64,000 bases of DNA, from the NCBI GenBank assembly GCA_026413255.1, contig JAOCZO010000018.1, positions 186,001 to 250,000 of the forward strand, read 5' to 3'. The DNA is from Fereydounia khargensis (taxonomy: Eukaryota; Basidiomycota; Ustilaginomycetes; Urocystidales; Fereydouniaceae). Position 1 is the stretch's first letter. Every line of letters begins with the position of its first letter. The notes under the pieces were generated by a model that saw nothing but the letters and a program-made list of their open reading frames with translations, was not told the DNA's origin and did no database searches. The position numbers were made by a program, and so were the translations under genes. Positions 53,563 to 64,000 of this stretch are shown one piece after another.

Positions 53563-54924
53563 TCAGGGATTGGCAAGGTGCAGACCGTTGCGTCCGTCAT
53601 CGTAGCGCCGCATGCTGTTTGGCGATCCAGCGCGGTCGTCCACCCGCGCAGGCTGCTGCTGCTGGTGTTGCTGTTGGCTGTAGCCGTCGTAGGCCGACTC
53701 TGAGGGGGCTACATTCGACATTGCAGGACCAGTCGAAGGCGCATGAGACAGGCTTGTGGGCCCGAGCGGGGGCGACGTGTATCCGCCGCCTGCCGAGTGA
53801 CCCGAGATGGTAGGCTGCCCGCCAGAGGCCGCTGCCCACGAGGGGTCATACGTACCGCCCCACTGCGCGTTCTGGTAGGCACCCATCTGTCCGTGCGCAT
53901 CGTAACCAGCCTGCTGCCCATGCGGGTCTCCATATCCAGCCTGCTGCGCATAGTATGCGTCGTACTCGCCGCCAGGCTGCTGAGCATACATGCCACCAGC
54001 CGGAGGCCACGCAGGAGCGCCGTCCACGTTCGAGTAGTGGTAAGCGTTTGCATCCTGCTGCTCCATCTCGTCCATCTGAATGTCGTTCACGTTGGCCACA
54101 GAGCCTCCCTTGCCCTCGCCACTTCCACCACCGCTGCGACCATAGATCGCCTCGGCAGACGACTCGTTCACGTGGTCATTCTCCTGGCCAAAAGCGAGCC
54201 ACTCTACCTCCTTGGCCTTCTTGGCACGTCGGCGCAGCGGCAGCAGAATGAGCCAGATCAGAACCACAAGACCAGCTACACCGCCGGCAACACCTCCGAC
54301 GATCGCACCAATGTTGACGTCAGAGCCTCCTCCGCTGCCGCTGCCAGCGCTAGATGCTGTAGGTCCGACCGATGCACTCGTCTGTGTCACGACTGCTCCT
54401 GTGCTGTCAGTCGAGAGGAAAGTGACCACCTGGGTCACGACTGGAATCGACGACGAGGTGGTTGCACTTGTCGGTGCAGCTGAAGTCGATGGTGGGGAAG
54501 AGGTCGTAGGAACAGATGCGGAAGTGGAGCTAGTGGTCGGCGTGCTCGCACTGGTCGTGCTGGTCGAGGTTGAGCTTGTAGAAGTGGTCGTAGGAGTAGA
54601 GACAGAAGAGGAAGACGAGCTTGTGGTTGAAGGAGTTGCGCCTGTCTCTTCGCCAGTACCAGCGCCAGTACCCGTACCAGTGCCAGTACCAGTGCCAGTG
54701 CCGGTGCCGGTGCCGGTGCCAGCACTGAGAGATGGTTCCAAGTTGCCACCAGATTCGTTTAACACACCATTATTGGAACCAGAGGATGTGGTTCCCGTTC
54801 CAGTGGCAGTGTTGGACGAAGGCGGGGAAAGCAAATCGGGGCCGGCCGATTCAGCGCCAGTGCCAGACAGGTTGGAGGATCCGGGAGGAGATTGGGGAAG
54901 AAAGGGATCAGAAAGAGCGGACAT
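53563..54924 (-). CDS. Ser/Thr-rich single-pass membrane protein, sensor-like
   Basis: A 453-residue protein starting MSALSDPFLPQSPPG, from an intronless frame. Order: Ser/Pro-rich N-terminal part, Gly-Thr dipeptide repeat (coded about 54657-54720), Thr/Ser mucin-like stretch (STPTTTSTSSTSTSTTSAST), a VVTQVVTFLSTDSTGAVVTQ stalk, then one transmembrane helix (NIGAIVGGVAGGVAGLVVLI, about residues 204-230) followed by a basic stop-transfer (PLRRRAKKAK). The cytoplasmic tail is Gln/Tyr/Gly-rich with repeated GYGD/GYDAHGQ. This layout fits fungal O-mannosylated surface sensors of the Mid2/Wsc type, but no WSC domain or cleavable signal peptide is seen at the chosen start; the signal sequence could come from an upstream exon I could not find. 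Confidence 0.72.
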   Translation of the reverse strand: MSALSDPFLPQSPPGSSNLSGTGAESAGPDLLSPPSSNTATGTGTTSSGSNNGVLNESGGNLEPSLSAGTGTGTGTGTGTGTGTGTGAGTGEETGATPSTTSSSSSSVSTPTTTSTSSTSTSTTSASTPTTSSTSASVPTTSSPPSTSAAPTSATTSSSIPVVTQVVTFLSTDSTGAVVTQTSASVGPTASSAGSGSGGGSDVNIGAIVGGVAGGVAGLVVLIWLILLPLRRRAKKAKEVEWLAFGQENDHVNESSAEAIYGRSGGGSGEGKGGSVANVNDIQMDEMEQQDANAYHYSNVDGAPAWPPAGGMYAQQPGGEYDAYYAQQAGYGDPHGQQAGYDAHGQMGAYQNAQWGGTYDPSWAAASGGQPTISGHSAGGGYTSPPLGPTSLSHAPSTGPAMSNVAPSESAYDGYSQQQHQQQQPARVDDRAGSPNSMRRYDDGRNGLHLANP

Positions 54925-57841
54925 GTCGTGGTTAGTCAAGCAAGATCAACGACAAGAAGGAGCGGCGACCGAGAACGACGAGGACTAGGATGATGGAGAG
55001 GGAAGGTTCGAGCGGTGAGAGGAGGGGAGAAGCTTCAGGGGGAGAGCAGAGAAGGAGAGACTTGGCCGAGGCAAGGCAGGGCGCCTCGAAATGAACACGG
55101 GCGGAATAAACAGGGTTGACACCGGCTGGTTGTTACTGTACTTGCCAACAAAACCCGCCGACCAAAGAAGGGCCAAAGGGCCACATCTCGGACAGGGCTG
55201 AGCTGATTGTTGGCTCAGCGAGTCAGCTGGTTGAACATTCCTGTGCGGACACTCTTCACCTGTCAACCGTCCCTTGGCTCTCCTCCCCTCTCTATATGCA
55301 GCGGCAAGGCAAGAGATCGAATCACGTTGTCATGGTACTCACTCCTGACGCTTGGGAAGGCGTTCGGGCCAGTCTGCAAACCAGTTGAGGTCACCCATGT
55401 TGCTGTGGCTTGTTTGCGTCGTGTCTGTTGCTGTGTTTCCCCTTGTTTTTTTCCTCGGGGCTGTATAAGCTTGCTTCAGATGTCCGTACGCTCAAGGAGT
55501 CGTCTCGCCGTCCGTCTCTCTCGTGCGTGTGGCAAAAAACGGGACGCGATGAAATGAAGCAGGTTTCCTTGCGCCGGGGATGCGATGCGCGAGGGCCGCC
55601 TGTGGCAAACGGAACAAGGTTTGATACCCTGCGTGTGTTGGCGGGGGCGAATGTGACTTTGTCGGCTTTGCTCCGGGAGGGGGTTGTGGCGTTGGAGCTG
55701 CGCTAGATTGGGCGAAGCTGCGTGGATCGAGTTGGAGCTTTGGTGATGATGGTGGCAAGGGAACAAGCTTGACACACTTGACTCGGAACGAAGAAACACA
55801 CAGCGCACCCCAGAGAAAGAGCGAGAGAGGTCCAGGGGTTGGTCCTTCGGGACAGGGTTGGCGGGCAGAACGGTCAAATCAGTCAGCCAGACAGGCCAGT
55901 CAAGGGGAGGGCCGCTGCCGAAAAGAACCCACAGAAGCGGCAGTACGGTAGCTACCGTATCGTCCACACTTTGTTGGCTCAGTCTCAGAGTGTTTTTTTG
56001 CAGATGAGTTTCATAAATCTGCCTTGTCATTTGACTCCGACGATGGCTGGTTAGGGAAGGTGCAGTGCTTTACAGGAGGTGACAGCGCTGTACGGTATCG
56101 GATCGCAGGTTAGGCAGGCAATCTGCAAGCCTAGCCTAGCCTAGCCACGCACCCTCTCGGTACACTTTCAAGTTTTTATGCACGCCTGACGCTCGATCCC
56201 GCCCGCCCCGCCAGGCTGTCGGTCCTGTCCGAACCCTTCCCTTCCCTTCGCTTGCGCGCTCTTTCTTCTTCTCGGGTCATTCACTGAGCCAGCCAACAGT
56301 CAGACCAGACGTCGTAGTACCGTTGATGGGATGTCATCTCCCCCTATTGTGTCGAGCTGCAACGACAGAATGAAGGGTGGCCGTGCCAAGACGCAAATGA
56401 CACACCCACACCCACACCCACATCCACATCCACGACCCCTATTTTTTTCGGGTGTGCCGTGTTGTGCGGTACGGTACGGTATTGTATTGTGTTTTTGTTG
56501 CCTGTGTGCGTGCGTGCGTGCGTGTGGGTCGGGCTGTGATTTCTGAGCGTGCGCGTGTCAGTTTGGCGGTGCAGTGCAGTGCTGCAGACCAGGCCGCAAA
56601 GGCGTGGGGCTGTGCATCGCAGGCCAGAGCGAGCGAGCAAGCAGGCAGGCAAGCCGGCCAACCATGCCCATGCAGAGGAAGGGTATGGAAAAGAGAGGGA
56701 ACGTAGGGGAAAAAAAGGGGAGAGACACGCAAGCGAGCATGCCATGTGCCGTGTCTGACTGTTTAGTCTTGACTCGTCTCTGGACCCGCGCCGCCCCAGC
56801 TTGCAGAACCGAGCATGTCAAAGTGCAAAGAGGGCTGGACTGGACTCACTCGCCTGACCCTTTCTGTCTGTCTGACTCTCCCTCTCCACGCGTTGACGGA
56901 GGTGCGGCGACTGCCCCTGCCCCGCCATTGAGCATCCTGAACCTGCTCTCCTTCCCTTTCGCTCACGCCATCACTCAATCTCTCTACTCCATTTGAATGA
57001 TATCGTTCGGAAAAGTAAAAGAGTGAGTAGCCAGTCAGCCAAGCAGGGATGTGCGTCCGACATGCCGGTTTAATCGAGGAATGATTCAAGGGTTGTCAAG
57101 ATCGGTTTGAGGGTCCAGAGCGTGGCCCTTGGTTCGTGCAGGTTGGCTGGCCGGCTGGCTGACCGGACTGGCAGGGCGCGCGTGCAAGTTGACCGAAACC
57201 GTTTCAACGCGGCTCCTCTCGGTCAGGGTCCTGCCTCCTGGTGCAACTCTGTTCACGTGAACATAACGGCCCGATTGCCTCTCGCCCGATCATGTTTAAG
57301 CCGATTTCGGCTCCGGGCACGTGTGCATACACGCCCATTGCGCAATAATCGGGTTGCGTTGTCTTCTTCTTCCGTTTCATTTCCCCCCTTGCTGGTTACT
57401 CTTCGGGACACGGGAGACAAGAGGGGTCGTTAACCCCGGAGCCAGCAGCAGCGAAACCAAACCAAAGAAAAGAAAACCCAAACGAGCGCCCGACGTGGAT
57501 AAAATTAGGAAAGGACCCTGCATTCAGCCAATCCGAACGACCAAAGGCGTGCTCACCACCGGCAAATGCAAATGCTGCGGTTCTTTCCCGTCGTCATCGT
57601 CCGTTTAGGTCTCAAAACAAGCCCAATTCCGAGCCCAAGCCCAATCTTGCAGAATGGCCCGGCATAGCGTGCTCGCTCGACATTCGCGGAATGCGCCCTT
57701 CCTCGTTAGGAGACAAGGTTGGCGCTCATTTCGGGTCGATCCCTATAAACCTACCTCTTGCCCTCCATTGTCCATTGTTTGACCCTTCTTTCCCCAACTC
57801 AGTCTAGTGCCAAATCACCACCGCATCGCTGCTTCGAAACG
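54925..57841. other. Large intergenic region (2.9 kb)
   Basis: No gene is supported on either strand. It carries many short repeats: GCCTA units (56132-56146), CACACCCACACC and CACATC units (56403-56435), a GTGC run (56508-56526) and an ACGGTACGGTA palindromic stretch (56467-56487). The segment 57500-57841 directly precedes the UPF0643 gene and should contain its promoter. Confidence 0.55.
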
Positions 57842-58759
57842 ATGAGCCCGTCTGATACTTCAACCCTCACCCCCCTGGGAGGTGTCCACCGTGGTCAGCA
57901 TGCACGTCGTCCTTCAGTCAAGGGCAGTCTCGGCAAGGCCCACTTTGCTATTAGCCCGACCACCGTTGCTGCGCTTCAGTCTCAACCCCAACCAGCACCC
58001 ATTTTTGACGCCGTGCCGCGCAACACGTCCTTTGACAAGCTGCTTCCCATCATGTCGCGCCTTCCCATCGGCTCCAGCGTACAGGCAGACATCGACCCTG
58101 ACGTACTGGAAGAGGCAGAGGCGGAGGAGGACACCCTCGACTACGTTCAGGGGCGACAGGGCCCGTACACTCGCTCTCGTCTCCCGGTCGTCGACGATGC
58201 TAGCATTGCCTTGTGGAAGTCGCTCCACGGCTTGCGTCCCGTCACGTCCAACTACGCTGCTGGATACCTACAGGAAGCCCCGCATCCCCTCCCGCCCGAT
58301 GCAGACGCGTCACAATGCCCAGTCTTCTCGCAACAGGGAAGCGACGAAGCCGAAGCCGCAATCGCGCTGATTCGCCGCGTCTTCAACTGGGACGCTCTAC
58401 CCGCGCTACCCGAAGACCTGGAAGCGCAATGGTATGGCGTCGTCTTCCGCTCTGCCCGCAAGCCTGGGTCCGAGTCTACGTCGTTCTATGAGGCCGACAG
58501 GCAGGCGCACGAAGAGGCAGTGGCCAGCGGCGGCCTTCTCATGTACTGGTACGGCGCACCTGACCCGGCCACGGGCGAGAACCTCGCGACTTGCATCTGG
58601 ACAGACCGAGCCAGCGCTGTCAAGGCTAGCAAGCTACCCAAGCATGGTGTTGCGGCACGACACTCGAGGTCTGCGTACAGCACGTACGATTTGACGAGGT
58701 ACCGGGTGCGCAAGGTCGCTGGAGAGTTGACGCTCCGTATCGAACAGTGGACCGAATAA
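57842..58759 (+). CDS. UPF0643 family protein
   Basis: A 305-residue intronless protein of a fungal family of unknown function, with members in S. pombe. The ATG at 57842 is the first in-frame ATG after stops. Features matching the family: LWKSLHGLRPVTSNYAAGY, DWDA-like FNWDALPALPEDLEAQWYGV, VVFRSARKPGS, YEADRQAHEEAVASGGLLMY and YGAPDPATGENLATCIW, SAYSTYDLTRYRVRK. No signal peptide, membrane helix or catalytic motif is evident. The N-terminal 90 residues are variable and contain Gln/Pro. Confidence 0.8.
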   Translation: MSPSDTSTLTPLGGVHRGQHARRPSVKGSLGKAHFAISPTTVAALQSQPQPAPIFDAVPRNTSFDKLLPIMSRLPIGSSVQADIDPDVLEEAEAEEDTLDYVQGRQGPYTRSRLPVVDDASIALWKSLHGLRPVTSNYAAGYLQEAPHPLPPDADASQCPVFSQQGSDEAEAAIALIRRVFNWDALPALPEDLEAQWYGVVFRSARKPGSESTSFYEADRQAHEEAVASGGLLMYWYGAPDPATGENLATCIWTDRASAVKASKLPKHGVAARHSRSAYSTYDLTRYRVRKVAGELTLRIEQWTE

Positions 58760-58983
58760 AGTAGAGTCGCCCACCGCATACAGCATATGCATTCATGACC
58801 CGTTTTCCATCTGCTTCACGTGTATCACTATGCCCTCCCTCATTCATCGCAACGCTCAAGCATTGTCTCGATCCTCTTATGCATTCAATCAACTAATGAC
58901 GCAATCATTCATCCAAGTCTGCCTGGTCTGGTCTTGGGACTGTCCCGTCCCTGCTTGGGCTCCACTCATGTCGACGTCCCGGG

Positions 58984-59901
58984 TCACAGGGGAGGTTGGC
59001 GATCTGCAATCAAGAGTTATCTGCATCAGTGCGGAGATACAGCAGAGTGCACAGAACTGAAAGTAACAGTCATGGGGACTCACTCATAAAATCCTCGAGC
59101 TTCTTCTTCAGAACCGGGCTCATGGCCTGCGAGAGTCAAGATCACGTTCTAGTTAGCTTATTCTCCCCGTTCTAAGCTTTGGCACAACGGACATACCTGG
59201 CATGCCTATCGGCGCCAAGAGCGAGACGGATGAAAATCAATGCTGTAAGTTACGCTGTACTTTCTCTTAGTGACAAAAATCGGAGCAACTCACATCGGGA
59301 TCACGTCCGACCTCGGTTCCAATCATCTTCCAATCGGGATCGCGGTTGATCGAGTACAGGTTGTAAAAGAGAGTCATGGTCTCCTGCCGGGGCGATATCA
59401 GATCAGAGTCGTCTCATCCTGCCACACAGGAGTACATACCTGGTTGGTCCAAGGCTCGCGAGTAGGCGAACGTCTGGGCTTGGAGCCAGAACTCGTGTCC
59501 GACTTGGGACTCGGGGGAGGCGACTGACTGCTCTCGTCGTCAGCCTTCTTGCACTCGGCCTCATTGGCCGCCTTAGGAGGCGCCTTGGCCTTAGGCTTTG
59601 CCTTGGGCTTGGGCGTGGGCGTGGGAGCAAGCGAGGACTTGGTCTTTCGCTCTTTCGGAGCAGGAGCTTTTTGAATTTTGGCAGGTTTGCCTTCAGCTAG
59701 CTCTTTATACTCGATACTGGCCTTCTTGACCAAGTCCTTCAGCTGGGCCCGTTTGAGGTTGGACGGGACGAGAAAATTCAGCGCACTTATTGCAGGTCTC
59801 TTTTTGTAGCTTTGGGAGAAACGTACCTGAGCAGGTGCCTTGGTAATTGTCTTTGTCACGGGAGGCGGAGGCGTACAGCAGGTGTCGGACTCGACGGTCA
59901 T
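58984..59901 (-). CDS. Small SANT/Myb-like protein with a 9-nt microexon
   Basis: A 179-residue protein rebuilt from six exons on the minus strand: 59901-59827, 59742-59440, 59383-59294, 59205-59197 (9 nt), 59126-59084 and 59003-58984. All introns are GT-AG and phases close. The first two exons give a Pro/Lys-rich disordered segment (PKPKAKPKAKAPPKAA). Exons 2-5 give PWTNQETMTLFYNLYSINRD, then DWKMIGTEVGRDPDACQ and LKKKLEDFM, which reads like a Myb/SANT repeat (PWT start, DW..IG, GR.P..C). The microexon supplies Ala-Cys-Gln exactly where that fold usually has a Cys. The end is NRQPPL. I do not recognise a named family; a DNA- or histone-tail-binding role is plausible only. Confidence 0.78.
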
Positions 59902-62900
59902 GATGATAGTAGGGATGGCGATGGTGGTTGGCGGAGAGGATGGTAGAGCGTCCGCTGCCTTGATTCAATCAGTATACAGTAGGTGCGGAAGGAGCGAGCA
60001 AGCAGTTCCCGCACCAGAAGAGCGGGAGTGACATTATCATGTGCGGGAGACATTTCCTTAAGTCACAGATGCGAGTGATAGTACAGTACAGTATCATGTT
60101 TCTCCGAACGTGATCACAACAACGCATGGAACTTGAATCCGAAATATTGCCTTTGATTGGTGTTGATGTTTGTGGAATGGCTTCGCATGGTGACGACGAG
60201 CCTCCAACTCGGATCCGAAAGTCAACCTCCTCGACCTGGACAGAGAGTTGGTTACGCTGCGGTACTTCGCGAGCTGAGAACCGATTCAAGTGGGCTGCGG
60301 GCACACGCATTGGATTACCGAACTGGTAACGACATGTGATTGCGAGCAAGTGTGGTTCGACGGTAGCGAGGATTTTCCGCAGCTAACTCGCAGGGGGTGA
60401 GAAGAGCGGGTCGGCTACGGATATGGTTGTCAGGTGGCGGCCCACAAGCGAGCCAGACACGAACAGTTTTGGGGCGCTTCGGTCCACCAACGCGTCTGCC
60501 GATGCACCCATGCCCCTGGACACATGCTGTATGAGTACCGCAACCTTCATGCCCTGCTCTACGGCAAGTAACCTTCCTCTCCGAGAGTCTTGAGCCGTCC
60601 CTTTCTCCAATCTTTGACATGGTGACAGCTCTTGCTTAGCATAGCTTTGCAAAGCTTTTTGTCCACGAGAGCGTGAACAGTCTGTCATCGACCAGCGTGG
60701 GTGAAAGTTGCCATCAGCTTCAGTCTGCCGCCCTGCCAACCCCTGGACATGTGGCGTCCGTTCAAGCGAACCGCTTGGCTGGTTCCCAGTTTTCAAGCGC
60801 AGCGTGGCTGTTTCCATTTTCCAAACGCCGATGGCCGCGCAGCGGTTGACCCGATTTCGAGCTCATGGAACAGAACAAGCCACCAATTACCGTTGTTCCT
60901 GCTACTGCTGTTGATTATTGTCCTGTTGCTACCCATAGTCACTCAGTACGCATTGCTGATGGAAGCTCGAATGTGTGAAACGCCCCGATTGTGATTGATG
61001 CCATAGGAGGGCTTCCCTAACCAGGCCGAGGCGGAGAAACAATCTAAGACATGCACCCTGTTGTGCTACTTTTCCAACCTGCAGACACCCCGACTTGAAG
61101 GGAACATTGTTGACCTCATACGGCAAGGCAAGCGCCTTCAAGCGGGCAAAGGCACATGTGCGTTTCGTGCAAATCAGTGCAAGTTTTTCTCGCCTGGGGC
61201 TCGCGAGTACTCCGATCGCAGAGCTTTCCAGCAGCATCAGCTTGATTTCTTTCCCTTTCACAGGCAAGACATTGCAGCCAGCACCGTGAGGCGTGTTTGT
61301 TTGTCAATACGTGCTGCGGCGTTAACATGGGGGAAAGCGCAAGCCACCATCTTTGATCCTGCTGCTGCCCCTGCCCCTCTTTTCCAGCAGCATGTCTGTG
61401 TGAGTGGTTGGTGTTAAGAGTAGCGTGGCCAGCCAACGGTGACCCTCACTCGAGATTCATTGCAACGGGGGCGTGCGTGGAGGTTGTGGTGGCTGAGCTG
61501 CAGCCAACGTGCATGTCTGTGCTTTCTCGCTCCAGCCTCGGAGATGCTTGTGAGCCTGGGAAAGTCAGTTTACGCGGTTTCCCCCTTCTGCACTTTGCCT
61601 GGCTTGGGCTGCCCGCCGCCGAAACGCGGGCAGTTTAAGCGTCTGGCTCACCCCCTCAGGCCAGCCAACGCACGCAGTTAGATTGACTGGTCAGCCCTCT
61701 AGGCACTGGCTCACAATTCGACAGCCGAGGCAGACTGTAGCTGGCGGTGCTGTACGTGTCGCGTGCTTTCTGTCGTTGGTTGCGCTGCATGTCACACATT
61801 GTAGGGGCCTAGGAGGATAAACCTTGTTTGTGGTTGTATCTGGCGCTCTGGCATCACGGTTTGAATCGCAGTGTTTCGATGGCACAAGATACAGTACTGT
61901 ACTTAGTCCTCCAACGGCAGGTGCAGGCAGCAAACACAAGCGTGCACGCGCCGAGATGCAAGTGTCGCCTGGCTGGGCGAAGGGAGCGTCGCCCCTCCTC
62001 CTAGCTCCAATGCATTCAAGTTGCTGGGCGTTTCTCATCTCGAGCTCCGTCCGAGACGAATAGGCGCGTACCGATCTGCTGAGTTGTGACCAGTCCTCAG
62101 CGATCGAAGCAGAAGAATAGGCTCAGCCCGAGACATGGTGATGTTTCCCTCTCGTCAGTAGCAGAGCTCACAGTGGACAGAAAAGTACCGTATCGACGAA
62201 AATGTATGACGAGCAAAAGCAAGGCCTGGAGCAAGGCGACGCGGTGAGCGAGTGTGGGAAGCCGGACGTGCACTCTGGTCCCCTTCAGTGCAACTTGCAG
62301 CCGACTGCAGCAGCTCTTCCGCCTTGGACCGTGGAAATTGAGGAGAAGGAAGAGAACCTAAAAATCGAAACCAGCCATTCCTTTTCTTTTCATGCGAGCC
62401 TGTACCGCACCCAGCCTAGAGAGGAATTAGTGTACTGTCGGTCTGGGCCAAGACTGTGGTTCGGATGAACATGGCTCGCTCCCCTTTCTCTCCCCTTCGA
62501 GACGGCGACGGCAACGGCGATTCACTTTGCACTTTGTCATCCTGTGCGCCCAAGTGGTATGATTACGGCACAGCCAAGCTGCACTTACGGTACAGTACTG
62601 AAGACGCACACAGTAGATTATGAGGGGACAGATAGGCCGCGCATGCGTGGGTTCCTGTTGCTGCGCCTTTTCCCATTCTCTCTCTCTCTCCCTCGCTCAA
62701 TCACTTGGGTCCCTTTATTTCGGGACCGCGGGCGTTGAGGTGGCTTGATGGGAGGGTCAATTGGTTGGTTGGTCGGTCGTCTGGCCTGCCTCTTTTCCCT
62801 GCCCCAATGACTCGCGATTTGTTGCATTATGCGCCCAGTCGTCTCGCTTGGTCCGCGGCCGGCCCCCGCGAAAATGAAGTCAAGTCGCCTCGGGCGCGGC

Positions 62901-64000
62901 GAGAGAGCGCCGGCTGGCTCGCAGCCAAGACGCCAAACCTAATCCTGTCTTTCCTGTCACTTTCCCAACCCAACCCAAGCCGAGGGGTTCTGTCACTCTA
63001 GCCGTGTGGCCCGCGCGCTTCTCTTCTTCTTTTTTCCCTGCTCGGCCGCCTTGACTCATTCTTTTTTTTTTCGTGTCTCAGGAATTTCCTCTGGCTGGCA
63101 GGGCGGAATCATCCAACCCTGCGCATTGGTAGCTTACCAGTACTTTGCCGGGGTCGGTTCCCTTGGATGTGCGGTGGGTTGAGACTACCGAGTTGCCAGT
63201 TGCGCCCCCTGACTTGTGGCCAGCCAGCTAGAAACAGTACTGTAGACGTGAGCGAGAGGGTGGGAGCGCGAGGCCGCGAAAACCTTGCCCGAGCCTGTCC
63301 CCTTTCCAGACACGACAGGGTCCTCTCCCCTTCCTCTGGCTTCTGGCTCTGTTTCAGATTCCCAAAACCTGCAACGGGGGTTGGCTGCTGCTGTTGCAAG
63401 CTTGAATGCCAATGGCCAGTGGTCAGCTGCTGGCGTCCACAAGCACCTGTTGCATGGTTGCCTCTCATGCGGCCTTCTCGCCTGCTCACCTGCTGCAGCA
63501 TATCTTCCTCATCGGGTCAAACTGTGCATGAGAGAGGTCCCCAATCTCGTCAGTCCCCTCACGGCATTCGCCCGCCCGCCCGCTTCCGCTTGCCTTGTTG
63601 CCTGCTTGGCAGCTGAACCTGGAAGCTGGAAGCCGGATTGATTCTGCCTGTCGGTCTGCCTGTCAGTGTGTCGGTCGCAGTGTGTCGGTCCCCCTTCTGG
63701 CCTGGCCTGTCTGTCCGGCTGCAGAAAGGGCACCCAATTCATTTCCCGACAGGCACACAATGCAACCTCACGCTTCTTGATCAGAATCAGGTTTGACTCG
63801 CTCGCCCGCTTGCCTGCTTGCAAGGTCTTCCTTCATCATCAGGAACCCTTCCTTCAACCTCAACCTTTGCAGCCACTCGTCAGTTCTCCACAACGCTTCC
63901 TCCCTTCTTCCTTTCCTCCCCTCCGCCACCCTCACCCCCTTTCGCCATCCTCCTCCCATCATCTTCCGCCACCGTCCCAGCTTTCCGCCTCCAAACTTCA
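59902..64000. other. Gene-free right flank (4.1 kb)
   Basis: I support no gene here on either strand. The open frames are short, without domain matches and often run through tandem repeats. Contains palindromes at 60079-60096, 61891-61904, 62586-62602 and 63233-63246, a TTGGTTGGTC run (62761-62775) and a TTTTTTTTTT tract (63062-63071). It may include a long upstream promoter or a gene whose exons lie beyond the window. Confidence 0.45.
61891..61904. promoter_or_regulatory. TACAGTACTGTA palindrome in gene-free flank
   Basis: Perfect 12-bp core (ATACAGTACTGTACTT). Confidence 0.45.

Noticed and set aside
1-64000. tRNA, rRNA, CRISPR and mobile elements
   Set aside because: I searched by eye for T-loop sequences, spaced direct repeats and transposase or reverse transcriptase motifs and found none that stood up; a covariance-model scan would be needed to exclude tRNAs or snRNAs.

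Overview
This window is nuclear DNA of a fungus, most likely a basidiomycete and plausibly one of the Ustilaginomycotina (smuts and relatives); that placement is my inference. The genes are eukaryotic housekeeping genes: RPS19, a Pol III subunit, U2 A', prefoldin, dynein light chain, INO80 and Yta7 subunits. Introns are mostly 60-130 nt with GTRAGT-type donors. Coding DNA is GC-rich and many proteins carry long low-complexity inserts. I found no transposase, reverse transcriptase, viral remnant, CRISPR array, tRNA or rRNA.

I support 26 protein genes. From left to right: 5'-truncated IND1 (+), a DapA-family aldolase (-), an ACOT13-like thioesterase (+), DHX37/DHR1 helicase (-), RPS19 (-), a Gln-rich coiled-coil protein (-), TANGO2 (-), an ELO elongase (+), RPC11 (-), glycerol kinase (+), a DNAJC28-like protein (+), LC8 (-), an orphan (+), an AzgA purine permease (-), a fused Aim32/lipoyl synthase (-), U2 A' (-), a Sec14-RhoGAP (+), Yta7/ATAD2 (-), CIA1 (-), ALG1 (-), prefoldin 4 (+), a PI-PLC X protein (-), IES6 (+), a Ser/Thr-rich membrane protein (-), a UPF0643 protein (+) and a SANT-like protein (-). 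Exon boundaries were worked out by hand from splice signals, reading phase and family motifs.

The gene order is not a pathway cluster. Genes often sit tail to tail with very short gaps (34 nt between the thioesterase and DHR1, 59 nt between prefoldin 4 and the PLC gene). Three genes concern iron-sulfur biology: IND1, the Aim32/lipoyl synthase fusion and CIA1.

Intergenic regions of 1-4 kb, largest at 54925-57841 and 59902-64000, hold tetranucleotide repeats, homopolymers and a recurring short palindrome related to TACAGTACTGTA. The most interesting observations are the single-ORF fusion of a bis-histidine [2Fe-2S] Aim32 domain to lipoyl synthase, an Ind1 protein that has lost its CPxC cluster motif, the dispersed palindrome, microexons of 8-13 nt, and long RPS19 introns with a perfect hairpin.
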